Positions 8,072-16,477 of a DNA stretch of 64,000 nucleotides are shown piece after piece (position 1 is the stretch's first letter; the number at the start of each line of letters is the position of its first letter). The position numbers were made by a program, and so were the translations under genes. Source of the DNA: JBNJGB01 sp051747385 (GTDB lineage Bacteria; Myxococcota_A; UBA9042; PHBI01; JACKFB01); the NCBI GenBank assembly GCA_051747385.1, contig JBNJGB010000013.1, forward strand, positions 62,001 through 126,000, written 5' to 3'. The notes under the pieces were generated by a model, which had not been told where the DNA came from, made no database searches, and saw only the letters and a list, made by a program, of their open reading frames with translations.

Positions 8072-9466
8072 TCAGCCGTCCCCTTGCTGCTCCTCGCGCT
8101 CGCGGTGGCGCCGCTGCACCTCCTGGAGCAGCGGCATCATCACGTTGAAGTCGATGCCCGCGTCGAGCGCGGCGGGCGAGAAGAGGAAGTCCACGAGGTA
8201 GAAGTCGCTGAACACGTTCAGGTTCGGCGCGGCCGCCTTCGCGTAGCGATCGAAGAACAGCATCTGCTTGAGGATGAGCAGGAACTCCCGGGGCAGCGTG
8301 AGCCCGTGGCGATAGGCGACCCGCGTCGCGCCCGGGAGGATCTGGTCGTAGTGGATCTGCGACATGGTCTTGTCGAGCAGCGGCGCGTAGAGCTGCTCCA
8401 GGTCCCGGATCAGGCCCTCGCGGTCCACGTCCTCCTTCACGGCGCCGATCTCGATCATGACGTCCGCCAGGGCCTCGTAGTCCTGTGCGGCGAAGGCGAG
8501 GACGTAGCGCATGACCTGCTGGCGCTGCGCGTCGTCGAAGCGGCCGATGATGCCGAAGTCGAGGAAGCCCACGGCCCGCTGGTCGGGCAGGAGCATGAGG
8601 TTCCCGGCGTGGGCGTCCCCGTGGAAGTAGCCGTGGAGCAGCACGGTCAGCAGCCAGGCCCGCAGGCCCTTGCGCAGGAACTCCTCCGGGTCGATGCCGA
8701 CGCTCCGGATGGCCTCCACGTCGTCCGCCTTCACCCCGTGGAAGCGCTCCATGACCAGGACGCGCCGCGTGACGAGGCCGGCCACCGGCTCGGGCGCCAT
8801 GACGTCCTCGATGCCGTGCTGGTCCATGATGCGGTTGAACTCGCGGAGGTTCTCGGCCTCCTGGCGGAAGTCCAGCTCCTCGTGGATGGTCCGGTCGAAG
8901 TCGTCGATGACCCCGGTGAGGTTGGCCAGCCGCGCGCCCCGGAACAGGCGCTCCAGGATCCAGGCCCCGAGGCGCATCCACCACAGGTCCACGTCCACGA
9001 CCTGGTCGATGGAGGGGCGCTGGACCTTCACCACCACGTCCCGCCCATCCGGGAGCGACGCGCCGTGCACCTGGGCGACCGAGGCGCTGCCCAGGGGCTC
9101 GCGCTCCAGATCCGTGAACAGGCTGTCCACGGGCTCGCCCAGCTCGCGGGAGACGATGTCCCGGAGGGTGTCCACGTCGAAGGGCGCCACCCGGTCCAGG
9201 CACTTCTCGAACTCGGTGCTGTAGCGCTTGGGGAACAGCCCCGGGCTGGAGGCCACCACCTGGCCCAGCTTGATGAACGTCGGGCCCATCTCCTCGAAGG
9301 CCTCGCGCACGAGGACCTCGTTCGGCAGCCGGGCGAAGGGCTCCCCACCGCCCGTCAGGCGCCACCAGATCCACCGGAGGCCGGTCCGGTCGAGGAACCA
9401 GACCAGCGCCATCCCGGTGAGGATCACGAGGATGCGCAGGGCGCGACCGATCAGGCGACCCGGCAT
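8072..9466 (-). CDS. ABC1/UbiB (AarF/ADCK) family atypical kinase
   Basis: 464 residues. An N-terminal membrane helix (RALRILVILTGMALVWFL) precedes the ABC1 domain. The diagnostic motifs are the K-x-G-Q (FIKLGQVVASSPG, about 65-77), the Ala-rich loop GSASVAQVHGA, the VKVQRP lysine strand, E-E-L-D-F-R-Q-E-A-E-N, the catalytic-loop analogue HGYFHGDAHAGN and the metal-binding DFG (FLDFGIIG). UbiB-type proteins support ubiquinone biosynthesis or lipid and isoprenoid homeostasis. Only this one family member is seen, so the pathway is not certain. It is convergent with epmA (16 bp apart) and upstream neighbours on the same strand are a racemase/CoA-transferase and SCP2. Confidence 0.9.
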   Translation of the reverse strand: MPGRLIGRALRILVILTGMALVWFLDRTGLRWIWWRLTGGGEPFARLPNEVLVREAFEEMGPTFIKLGQVVASSPGLFPKRYSTEFEKCLDRVAPFDVDTLRDIVSRELGEPVDSLFTDLEREPLGSASVAQVHGASLPDGRDVVVKVQRPSIDQVVDVDLWWMRLGAWILERLFRGARLANLTGVIDDFDRTIHEELDFRQEAENLREFNRIMDQHGIEDVMAPEPVAGLVTRRVLVMERFHGVKADDVEAIRSVGIDPEEFLRKGLRAWLLTVLLHGYFHGDAHAGNLMLLPDQRAVGFLDFGIIGRFDDAQRQQVMRYVLAFAAQDYEALADVMIEIGAVKEDVDREGLIRDLEQLYAPLLDKTMSQIHYDQILPGATRVAYRHGLTLPREFLLILKQMLFFDRYAKAAAPNLNVFSDFYLVDFLFSPAALDAGIDFNVMMPLLQEVQRRHREREEQQGDG

Positions 9467-9530
9467 GGCACTCCCCCGTCCCCGCGCGGCCGGTCCGGCG
9501 AGGGAGCGGCGCCGGCGCGGGATCGTGGCC

Positions 9531-10718
9531 TCACGTCTTCACCGCGCCCGCCTCGATCAGGGCGTCCACCCGCGCCGCGTCGAGCCCGAGGTCCTCGAGG
9601 ACGCTGCGGGTGTCCGCGCCCAGGGCAGGCGCGGCCTCGGGCGCCGGGCCCTCCGGGGACTGGAGCGGGGTCCTGAGGCGGCGCGTGCCCTCGGAGTCCT
9701 CCACCACGTTGCGGCGGGCGGCGTGCAGCGGGTGTCCGGCCACCTCGTCCGGCGCCAGCACCGGCTCGCAGCACGCGTCCACCCCGGCGAGCAGGGTCTC
9801 CCACTCCGCCCGGGTCCGCGACGCGAAGAGCGCGGCGATCTCCCGGCGGTTGTCCTCGACCTGCTCGCCCTCCCCGTACTGCCGGGACAGGAGGTCGGGC
9901 CGCTCCACCGCGCGGCAGAACGCCTGCCAGAACTTGGGCTCCAGGGCCGCCAGGGTCATGAAGCCGCCGTCCTTCGTCTCGTAGACCCCGTAGCAGGCCT
10001 GCCCTCCCGTCAGCGTGTCTCCCCCACGCTCGGGCGGCGGCTCTCCACCTGCGAGGTGGGGCGCGAGGGCCGCCTGGAGGAAGCTCAGGGAGCCCTCCGT
10101 CATGGAGACGTCGACCCAGGCCCCCTCCCCCGTCCGCTGCTGGTGATACAGGGCCGAGAGGATGCCCACGAGCGACCAGAGGGCCCCGCCGCCGATGTCG
10201 GCGACCTGCACCGGCGGCACGGCCGGGGGCCGATCGGCAGGCCCCGCAAGGCCGAGGACGCCCGCGAGCCCCACGTAGTTCAGGTCGTGGCCCGCCCTGT
10301 CCCGGTACGGCCCGTCCTGGCCGTAGCCGGAGACGGCGCAGTACACGAGGCCGGGCTGCTCGGCCCGCAGCGTCTCCCATCCCAGGCCGAGCCGATCCAT
10401 GACGCCCGGGCGGAAGCTCTCCAGGAGGACGTCCGCCGACGCCACGAGGCGCCGCGCCACGTCCACCCCGTCGGGATGCTTGAGGTCGATGGCCACCGAT
10501 CGCTTGCCCGTGTTCAGCGCGGCGAAGGCGTGGGAGACCTCGCCGGCCAGGGGCGGCAGCCAGCGCAGGTAGTCGCCGCCGCGCGGAGGCTCGACCTTGA
10601 TCACCTCCGCCCCGAGATCCGCCAACACGAGGGAGGCGTAGGGGCCGGGCAGGAGGCGGCTGAAGTCGACGACCCTCAGCCCCTCCAGGGGGCGGCCACG
10701 TCGCTGTTGCGTCGACAC
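9531..10718 (-). CDS. CaiB/BaiF class III CoA-transferase family, alpha-methylacyl-CoA racemase-like
   Basis: 395 residues from GTG. The opening GLRVVDFSRLLPGPYASLVLADLGAEVIKVE is the family N-terminus. The segment GHDLNYVGLAG carries the conserved Asp and resembles alpha-methylacyl-CoA racemases more than formyl-CoA transferases, and the length fits. Racemases invert the 2-methyl centre of acyl-CoAs so branched chains can enter beta-oxidation. An SCP2 sterol-carrier-like gene lies 67 bp upstream on the same strand, which suits lipid or branched-chain acyl-CoA handling. The family is firm; racemase versus transferase activity is inferred. Confidence 0.85.
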   Translation of the reverse strand: MSTQQRRGRPLEGLRVVDFSRLLPGPYASLVLADLGAEVIKVEPPRGGDYLRWLPPLAGEVSHAFAALNTGKRSVAIDLKHPDGVDVARRLVASADVLLESFRPGVMDRLGLGWETLRAEQPGLVYCAVSGYGQDGPYRDRAGHDLNYVGLAGVLGLAGPADRPPAVPPVQVADIGGGALWSLVGILSALYHQQRTGEGAWVDVSMTEGSLSFLQAALAPHLAGGEPPPERGGDTLTGGQACYGVYETKDGGFMTLAALEPKFWQAFCRAVERPDLLSRQYGEGEQVEDNRREIAALFASRTRAEWETLLAGVDACCEPVLAPDEVAGHPLHAARRNVVEDSEGTRRLRTPLQSPEGPAPEAAPALGADTRSVLEDLGLDAARVDALIEAGAVKT

Positions 10719-10785
10719 GTCGAACCCCCCGATCGACCGACGCCCGCCGACCGGGGCCGGCGGGCGTGGTGCGCGCTGCAGTTTG

Positions 10786-11100
10786 CTACAGGACCTGCTG
10801 CAGCTTCATGGCCAGACCCATGTCGCCCTCGACCTGGATCTTGCCCATCATGAACGCCTGCATGGCGTCCAGCGAGCCGCCGTGGATCGCGACGAGATCG
10901 TCCGCGTCCACGTTGATGGTGACCTCGGCGTCCTCGTCTCCCTTGCGGACGTCGACCTGCTTGCAGTCGACTACCCACGTGCCGCCGTCGTCGCCGGTGA
11001 CGACGAACTTGAACACGCCGTCGATGTCGGACTTCGTCTTCTCCGGATCGGCGGAGATGCTCTTCTCGATGTCGTCGAAGACACCCTGGGTGCCAGCCAT
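10786..11100 (-). CDS. SCP2 sterol-binding domain protein
   Basis: 104 residues, a stand-alone SCP2 domain. Visible are the N-terminal helix (GVFDDIEKSISADPEKT), the strands FKFVVTGDDGGTWVVDCKQ and AEVTINVDADDLVAI, and the C-terminal GSLDAMQAFMMGKIQVEGDMGLAMKLQQVL with the M-x-G-K-I-x-V-x-G-D motif typical of the family. SCP2 domains bind hydrophobic ligands such as fatty acyl-CoA or sterols. It is the first gene of a minus-strand run with the racemase-like gene and has its own promoter (11194-11222). Confidence 0.92.
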   Translation of the reverse strand: MAGTQGVFDDIEKSISADPEKTKSDIDGVFKFVVTGDDGGTWVVDCKQVDVRKGDEDAEVTINVDADDLVAIHGGSLDAMQAFMMGKIQVEGDMGLAMKLQQVL

Positions 11101-11193
11101 GTCCAGCTCCTTGGATCGATGGTCGTTCGACCCGGACGGCCCGTCTTCCGGGCGCGTGTGGCCACGCCGCGGGGCCGGACCCGGGTGGCAGAA

Positions 11194-11222
11194 GCGCTAG
11201 CACGCGGCCCGCGGCAGGTCAA
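11194..11222 (-). promoter_or_regulatory. Sigma-70-like promoter of the SCP2 gene
   Basis: Minus strand: -35 TTGACC (complement of 11217-11222), a 17-bp spacer, -10 TAGCGC (complement of 11194-11199), about 95 nt before the SCP2 ATG. The MITE-like element at 11242 starts 20 bp upstream of this -35. Confidence 0.5.
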
Positions 11223-11241
11223 TCGCGTCCGGCTCCCGGTC

Positions 11242-11398
11242 CAGGGCGGTCGCAAGGTCGACCGCCCTTCCTTGCCCTTGCCCGTGCCCTTGCCTGCTCT
11301 CAGACGCGCAATATCCATCGTTTCCGAGCGGGTGCAATCCGGCGCTGGGCGCCGTACCGCCGGGCGGCCCACACTTGTCCGACTTTGCGATTGCCCTG
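11242..11398 (+). mobile_element. MITE-like element, family 1, copy A
   Basis: 157 bp, beginning CAGGGCGGTCGCAAGGTCGA and ending GACTTTGCGATTGCCCTG. The two ends are imperfect inverted repeats of about 20 bp; the left end also folds on itself (GGCGGTCG with CGACCGCC). Four hexamer units of the TTGCCC type lie at about 11271-11294. A conserved core follows (CTCAGACGCGCAA...GAGCGGGTGCAATCC). The flanks are only partly similar, so the target duplication is degenerate and this looks like an older insertion. It occupies the divergent gap (11101-11448) between the SCP2 gene and trpA. No transposase is encoded. Confidence 0.8.
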
Positions 11399-11448
11399 GC
11401 TTCCGGCTCGCCGGAGGTTCCCGATTGCGGCGACCCGGCCAGTGGGGC

Positions 11449-12276
11449 ATGGTCCCCGCCGTGACCTCTCGAATCCGCCAGACCTTCGAGCGCCTCGGTC
11501 GACAGCGCCGCGCGGCCCTCATCCCCTACATCACCGCGGGGGATCCCGACCTGGGCACCACCGCCCACGTCCTGGACGCCCTCGTGGAGGGCGGCGCCGA
11601 CGTGATCGAGCTGGGCGTCCCCTTCTCGGATCCCATGGCCGACGGCCCGATCATCCAGCAGGCGATGACCCGCGCCCTGGCCCGCCCCATCGCCCTCGGG
11701 GACATCCTGGAGACGGTGGCGGCCTTCCGCGAGCGGCACCCGGACGTGCCGCTCGTGCTGTTCGGCTACCTGAACCCGCTGCACCGCTACGGGCTCGAGC
11801 GCGCCTGTCACGACGCGGCCCGGGCGGGCGCCGACGGCTTCCTGGTCGTCGACCTCCCGGCGGAGGAGGCCGGCGAGCTGACGCGCTTCACGCGCCCCGC
11901 CGAGCTGGACTTCATCGGCCTGTTCACCCCCACGAGCGACGCCGCGCGCGTACGAACCATCGCCGAGCACGCCTCCGGCTTCGCCTACTGCGTGTCGGTG
12001 GCGGGGGTGACGGGCGGCGAGGTGGCGGGCGCGCAGGACCTCCCGGAGCGGGTCGCCGCCATCCGGGAGGGCACCGGCCTGCCCGTGGCCGTGGGCTTCG
12101 GCATCCGGACGCCCGAGGACGCCGCGCGCGTCGCCGGATTCGCCGACGGGGTCGTCGTCGGCTCCGCCCTGGTGGACGCCATGGCCGGCCGCGCCCCGGT
12201 GGAGGCCCCGGCCGTGGCCTCCGAGTTCCTGCGCTCTCTCCGCGAGGCCATGGACGAGGCCGTCGAAGCCGGCTGA
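11449..12276 (+). CDS. trpA: Tryptophan synthase alpha chain
   Basis: 275 residues from ATG 11449; an in-frame GTG at 11461 (271 residues) is an equally plausible start. The TIM-barrel protein has ALIPYITAGDPD at the start, the catalytic Glu and Asp in VIELGVPFSDPMADGP, FGYLNPLHRYG, GFLVVDLPAEEAGEL, the phosphate-binding loop GVTGG and VGFGIRTPEDA. The enzyme splits indole-3-glycerol phosphate to indole for TrpB. TrpB and other trp genes are not adjacent: the gene is alone, preceded by the MITE-like element and convergent with ridA with only 3 bp between stops. Confidence 0.95.
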   Translation: MVPAVTSRIRQTFERLGRQRRAALIPYITAGDPDLGTTAHVLDALVEGGADVIELGVPFSDPMADGPIIQQAMTRALARPIALGDILETVAAFRERHPDVPLVLFGYLNPLHRYGLERACHDAARAGADGFLVVDLPAEEAGELTRFTRPAELDFIGLFTPTSDAARVRTIAEHASGFAYCVSVAGVTGGEVAGAQDLPERVAAIREGTGLPVAVGFGIRTPEDAARVAGFADGVVVGSALVDAMAGRAPVEAPAVASEFLRSLREAMDEAVEAG

Positions 12277-12279
12277 CCA

Positions 12280-12669
12280 TCAGCCCGTCTTCACCGCCAC
12301 GGCGTCGATCTCGACGTCGACTCCCTTCGGAAGAGCGCCCACCTGCACGGTGGCGCGCGCGGGGCGATGCCCGGCGAGGGCCTGCTCGTAGGCCTCGTTG
12401 ACCGTGGCGAAGTCGCCCATGTCCGTGACGTAGATGGTGGTCTTGACGATGTCCTCGACGCCGTGGCCGGCCGCGGCCACGACCGCGAAGAGGTTCTTCA
12501 TGACCTGGCGCGTCTGCGCGGCCACGTCGCCCTCGCCCACCACGTCGCCCGTCTCCGGATCCAGGGGGATCTGGCCCGAGCACCAGGTCGTGCCCCCGAC
12601 CTGTACGGCCTGCGAGTACGGGCCGATGGCGGCGGGCGCGGCGGCGGTCTCGATGACGTGGTGTGGCAT
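12280..12669 (-). CDS. ridA: RidA/YjgF family enamine/imine deaminase
   Basis: 129 residues, the family length. It shows the conserved AAAPAAIGPYSQAVQVGGTTWCSGQIPLDP, the middle VVGEGDVAAQTRQVMKNL and the C-terminal RATVQVGALPKGVDVEIDAVA with the catalytic Arg. RidA removes reactive 2-aminoacrylate and related enamines generated by PLP enzymes. The ATG at 12669 is preceded by GGAGGAG and fits the family N-terminus; longer upstream extensions do not. Divergent from the small gene at 12800. Confidence 0.95.
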   Translation of the reverse strand: MPHHVIETAAAPAAIGPYSQAVQVGGTTWCSGQIPLDPETGDVVGEGDVAAQTRQVMKNLFAVVAAAGHGVEDIVKTTIYVTDMGDFATVNEAYEQALAGHRPARATVQVGALPKGVDVEIDAVAVKTG

Positions 12670-12705
12670 GGTCCGGCTCCTCCTCGAAAAGTCCGTGGGG
12701 ATTTT

Positions 12706-12734
12706 TTGACCGCGCCACCGGGTGGTCATACGCT
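12706..12734 (+). promoter_or_regulatory. Sigma-70-like promoter with a palindrome in its spacer
   Basis: -35 TTGACC (12706-12711), a 17-bp spacer, -10 TACGCT (12729-12734). The spacer contains the palindrome CCACC-G-GGTGG, a possible operator placed where a repressor would block RNA polymerase. It directs transcription into the small gene at 12800. Confidence 0.6.
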
Positions 12735-12799
12735 CCCATCCGTGCCGCGGGAGCCCAAAAGAACCCGCTGGAATCATTAGGAGAACAAGGGGAGTACCC

Positions 12800-13003
12800 A
12801 TGGCGCGCACCCGCTGCTACCTATACCACAGCCTGCGCTTGTCGCGGGACTCCCGCTGGGCCGACGCCTACCGGGTCGGCCGCCCCGGCCAAGGCGCCTC
12901 GGCGGGCGAGCGGAGTGGACGCGGCGAACGCCGGCACGGTCCGTGCTCCCGCCGCGGAGCCACGGTCATCGACCTGGCCGACCGACGCGACCCGGCGCGC
13001 TAG
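12800..13003 (+). CDS. Small Arg-rich hypothetical protein
   Basis: 67 residues starting MARTRCYLYHSLRLSRDSRW, with 15 or more Arg, two Cys and no hydrophobic segment. I do not recognise a family. The case for it being real rests on context: an AAGGGGAG ribosome-binding site 6 nt before the ATG, a well-spaced promoter about 65 nt upstream, and a hairpin plus T-rich terminator 25 nt after the stop. It could instead be a structured small RNA with a fortuitous frame. Confidence 0.45.
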   Translation: MARTRCYLYHSLRLSRDSRWADAYRVGRPGQGASAGERSGRGERRHGPCSRRGATVIDLADRRDPAR

Positions 13004-13027
13004 CAGCCGCGCCACCAGTTCCAGGGG

Positions 13028-13075
13028 ACTGCGGTCGCCCCTCCCTCCTCCCCGACATCCAGGGGCGGCCGCAGT
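13028..13075 (+). terminator. Intrinsic terminator after the small Arg-rich gene
   Basis: The arms ACTGCGGTCGCCCCT (13028-13042) and AGGGGCGGCCGCAGT (13061-13075) pair at 14 of 15 positions around an 18-nt loop and are followed by TTCCTT. It closes the unit that starts at the 12706 promoter and insulates the SPOR gene. Confidence 0.65.
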
Positions 13076-13109
13076 TTCCTTGGTCCCCACCTGCACCAGC
13101 GAGCCTCCC

Positions 13110-13838
13110 ATGCGAGACCTGGACAAGCTGAAACACAAGATCGTGATCGAGCTGGACAATCGACAGGTAGCGGTCGCCATCCTCGGCTTCGTCCTGGTGT
13201 CGGTCGGGACCTTCGCCGCGGGCGTCCTCGTCGGCCAGCGCGCCGGCGACCGCCTGCTCGAGCCCGTCGCCGGGGACCTGGCGGCCGAGGAGGACGACGA
13301 GGCCGGGCGCGGGGAGAGCCGGACGGCCCGGCTGGCCCGCATCCGCCCCGGCACGCGCGCCGTCGACGACGAGCTCTCGAGCCCGTCCGCGCAGCCCAGC
13401 CCCAGCGATCCCACCGAGGCGGCCCGCATCGAGACCCACCGGCAGATGGCCGCCGCCAACGCCACCGGCGCGGCGCGCAGCCTGGGCCCCATCCCCGTCG
13501 CCGCGGCGGACGAGCCCGCAAAGAAGGTCGGGCCCTTCACCCTGGTGGACCGCACCCCGGACCAGGAGCGCGCCGCGCTCGACGGCTCGGCCGCTCCGGA
13601 CTCCCGGTACGTGCTGGAGGTCTCCTCGTTGAAGAGCGAGGGTCCGGCGGAGGTGGTCGCCGGCGAGCTTCGGAAGAAGGGCCACGACGCGCGGGTCCGC
13701 CGCATCACCGGCGAGGACGACTCGACGCTCTGGCGCGTCGAGATCGGGACCTTCGAGGACATGCAGACGGCCGGCGCCTTCCAGCGCGAGTTCGAGCGCA
13801 AGGCCGGGTATCCGACCGTGATGGTGCCCGTGCGCTGA
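13110..13838 (+). CDS. SPOR-domain membrane protein
   Basis: 242 residues. A short cytosolic N-terminus is followed by one membrane helix (VAVAILGFVLVSVGTFAAGVLV, about 22-43), a charged Ala/Pro/Ser-rich linker, and a C-terminal domain (about 165-242: RYVLEVSSLKSEGPAEVVAG ... LWRVEIGTFEDMQTAGAFQREFERKAGYPTVMVPVR) with the SPOR fold pattern. SPOR domains bind peptidoglycan stripped of stem peptides at division sites. Topology (inside-membrane-periplasm) and length are like FtsN/DedD-type proteins. ATG 13110 is the only start that retains the short N-terminus. Confidence 0.85.
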   Translation: MRDLDKLKHKIVIELDNRQVAVAILGFVLVSVGTFAAGVLVGQRAGDRLLEPVAGDLAAEEDDEAGRGESRTARLARIRPGTRAVDDELSSPSAQPSPSDPTEAARIETHRQMAAANATGAARSLGPIPVAAADEPAKKVGPFTLVDRTPDQERAALDGSAAPDSRYVLEVSSLKSEGPAEVVAGELRKKGHDARVRRITGEDDSTLWRVEIGTFEDMQTAGAFQREFERKAGYPTVMVPVR

Positions 13839-13935
13839 TGTCCCGCGGGCTCCGAGCCCGCTTGATCCGGGCCGGCCCGCCCCGGACACTGGCCGCGTGG
13901 TCGACATCCGTGGGCGGCCGCCCGGACGAGACGTG

Positions 13936-16467
13936 ATGCGAAGGCTCTCCAACTCCCTGATCCTGGCCGCCCTGGCCCTGGGCGCATGCAGCGACGCGGC
14001 CGACGGCGGCGGCATGGCCTCCATGGACGCAGGCCGCCAGGATACAGCCGTCCCCGGGGACTCCGGCGATCCGGCGGAGGACTCCGTGGACACGGCGGGG
14101 CTCACGTGCTCCACGCACGCCCAGTGCGCCGCAGCCGCGGACGTGGGCCCGTGCGGCGTGCCGAGGTGCGTGAACGGTGAGTGCGTGGCCCGGCCGCGCA
14201 CCGACCGCATCCCCTGCGACGACGGCGACGCCTGCACAGTCGACACGGTGTGCGTCGACGGCGCCTGCGCGGGAGGCCGAACCCTCGAGTGTGCCGACGA
14301 CGACCCGTGCACGGCGGACACGTGCGACCCGGCCACCGGGTGCGAGCACACGGTCGCGCCGGAGGACCTGGCCTGCGACGACGGCGATCCGTGCACGACC
14401 GGGGATCGCTGCACCGAGGGGACCTGCGCCGGCGAGCCGGATCCCGAGTGCGCGTGCGAGGCGGACGACGACTGCACGGCCTTCCAGGACGCCGACGCGT
14501 GCAACGGGACCCTTGCCTGCATCGCCGGGCGGTGCGCCATCGCCCCCGGGTCGACGGTGACCTGCCCCGATCCGGGGACGTGCCGGGTGGCGGCCTGCGT
14601 CCCGGGAACGGGAGAGTGCAAGACCCTCCTGGCCCCCGAGGGGACGCCCTGCACGGACGGGAACCCGTGCACCTCCGGCGACACCTGCTCGGAGGGCGTG
14701 TGCGCGGGCACCCCCGGCGCGTGTCCGTGCGACGAGGACACGGACTGCGTCGGCTTCCAGCGCGAAGACTACGACCTGTGCCAGGGGCCCCTGGTCTGCC
14801 TGGACGGCGTCTGCGCGCCCGACCCGGAGCAGCGCGTGACCTGCCAGGACGAGCCCGAGGGGGCCTGCCTCACCACCGCGTGCGAGTCCTCCACCGGTCT
14901 GTGCGCCACGGTCGCCAGGGCCGACGGGTCGGACTGCGGAGCGCCGGGCGACGGCTGCGAGGCGCCGGGGACGTGCCAGAAGGGCCAGTGCGTGGCGACG
15001 GGCCCGCCCTGTGACGACGGCAACCCCTGCACCGACGATCTCTGCACGGTCTCCGGCTGCCACCACCTGCCCACGGTGGGACCCTGCGACGACGGCGACC
15101 CCTGCACCCAGGGCGAGGCCTGCGCCGCCGGGACGTGCGGCGGCGGCAAGCCCCTGTCCTGCGACGACCTGAACCCCTGCACCGTGGACGCCTGCGACCC
15201 GGAGGCGGGCGGGTGCGCTCACGTGCCGGTCGCGGACGGCGCGACGTGCGGAGCAGGCGACGCGTGCGTCGGCGACGGCGTCTGCCAGGACGGCGTCTGC
15301 GTGGACCTGGCCCCCGTGACCTGCCCCGAGCCGGGGCCCTGCGCCACCGCCACCTGCCTGCCCGGCGAGGGATGCGTCGACAAGGCCGCCCCCGACGGCA
15401 CCCCGTGCGACGACGGGGATCCGTGCACGTCCGGCGGCACCTGCGAGGCCGGCGCGTGTGCGTCGATGCCGCGGGCGTGCAACGACGACAACCCGTGCAC
15501 GGTGGACACGTGCGACCCCGACTCCGGAGGCTGCGTGCACACCCCCACCGAGGACGGGATCGCGTGCCAGTCCGCGGATCCGTGCCTGGAGGGCGCCACC
15601 TGCCAGGGCGGCGCGTGCACCGGCGGAGAGCCCGTCACCTGCGAGGACACGAGCTGCGCCACCCGCGGCTGCGACCCGATCACCGGGGCCTGCGTCGTCG
15701 TCGAGGACGCGGAGGACGCCACCCCGTGCGGCGGCGACGATCCCTGCACCGCGGTCGGCACGTGCAGCGACGGCGCCTGCGTCGGCGCCACGCCCGTGGA
15801 CTGCGACGACGGCGACGCCTGCACCGTGGACGCGTGCGACCCGGTGGACGGAAGCTGCGAGCACGCGCCGCTGGACTGCATCCCGCCCGGCGGGGACGCC
15901 TGCGTGGAGGCGGCCTGCGATCCCGCCGCCGGATGCGTGGACGTCACCTCCCCCGCGTGCGAGGGCGAGGAGGTCCTGTGGTCCTCGTCGATCCCCTGCG
16001 ACGGCGGGGCGTGGAGCTTCGAGTCCTCGGGGGACGGCGCCGGCTTCGTGATCGACGACGCGGCCGCTCCCTCCGGGCCGTGGGACGGCGACTGCAGCCT
16101 CCACCTGGCCCTGCCGGGGAGCGCGGGCGACGCCTGGAGCGCCGACGCCCGGGCCCCGCTGCCGAATCTCTCCCAGGTCGGCGGGATCACCGTCCGGTTC
16201 GTGGAGTGGTGGTCCGGCGCCGACGAGGGGGTGGGCGGGAGCCGCTCCGTGGGGCTCCTGTCGCCCGAGGGGGAGGTGCTCGCCATGGGCGTGGTGGCGA
16301 CCGCGGCAGAGAGCGGCACGGGCTGGACGGAGCGCCAGGTCACGCTGGCTGCGGACGCAGCCTCGTACGGCGCGACCCTCGTCTTCCGGATGGAGGCCCA
16401 TCCGCCGACGGTCGAGGCCGCCTGGTACGTGGACCGCGTGGTGGTCACCGCCGGGACTGCGCCGTAG
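13936..16467 (+). CDS. Large lipoprotein of tandem Cys-rich CTDC repeats
   Basis: 843 residues. The signal peptide ends at the lipobox LGAC (about residue 16). From about residue 55 to 675 the protein is a tandem array of 25-45-residue units, each with six or so Cys and the recurring core CDDGDPCT-x-x-x-CDP, the pattern of the Dictyostelium (slime mould) repeat also found in myxobacterial surface proteins. About 20 units can be counted. The last 165 residues lack Cys repeats and look like a beta-sandwich (WSFESSGDGAGFVIDD ... WYVDRVVVTAG). It is probably a rigid, disulfide-bonded surface stalk with a terminal binding module. A partner or ligand cannot be inferred. Confidence 0.82.
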   Translation: MRRLSNSLILAALALGACSDAADGGGMASMDAGRQDTAVPGDSGDPAEDSVDTAGLTCSTHAQCAAAADVGPCGVPRCVNGECVARPRTDRIPCDDGDACTVDTVCVDGACAGGRTLECADDDPCTADTCDPATGCEHTVAPEDLACDDGDPCTTGDRCTEGTCAGEPDPECACEADDDCTAFQDADACNGTLACIAGRCAIAPGSTVTCPDPGTCRVAACVPGTGECKTLLAPEGTPCTDGNPCTSGDTCSEGVCAGTPGACPCDEDTDCVGFQREDYDLCQGPLVCLDGVCAPDPEQRVTCQDEPEGACLTTACESSTGLCATVARADGSDCGAPGDGCEAPGTCQKGQCVATGPPCDDGNPCTDDLCTVSGCHHLPTVGPCDDGDPCTQGEACAAGTCGGGKPLSCDDLNPCTVDACDPEAGGCAHVPVADGATCGAGDACVGDGVCQDGVCVDLAPVTCPEPGPCATATCLPGEGCVDKAAPDGTPCDDGDPCTSGGTCEAGACASMPRACNDDNPCTVDTCDPDSGGCVHTPTEDGIACQSADPCLEGATCQGGACTGGEPVTCEDTSCATRGCDPITGACVVVEDAEDATPCGGDDPCTAVGTCSDGACVGATPVDCDDGDACTVDACDPVDGSCEHAPLDCIPPGGDACVEAACDPAAGCVDVTSPACEGEEVLWSSSIPCDGGAWSFESSGDGAGFVIDDAAAPSGPWDGDCSLHLALPGSAGDAWSADARAPLPNLSQVGGITVRFVEWWSGADEGVGGSRSVGLLSPEGEVLAMGVVATAAESGTGWTERQVTLAADAASYGATLVFRMEAHPPTVEAAWYVDRVVVTAGTAP

Positions 16468-16477
16468 CGCCCCTCGC

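Noticed and set aside
11266..11300. TTGCCC hexamer arrays as a CRISPR array or coding repeat
   Set aside because: The units are 6 bp with no spacers, always inside the same mobile element, and not in a consistent reading frame.
12276..12280. trpA-ridA operon
   Set aside because: The genes are convergent with a 3-bp gap, so they cannot be co-transcribed.
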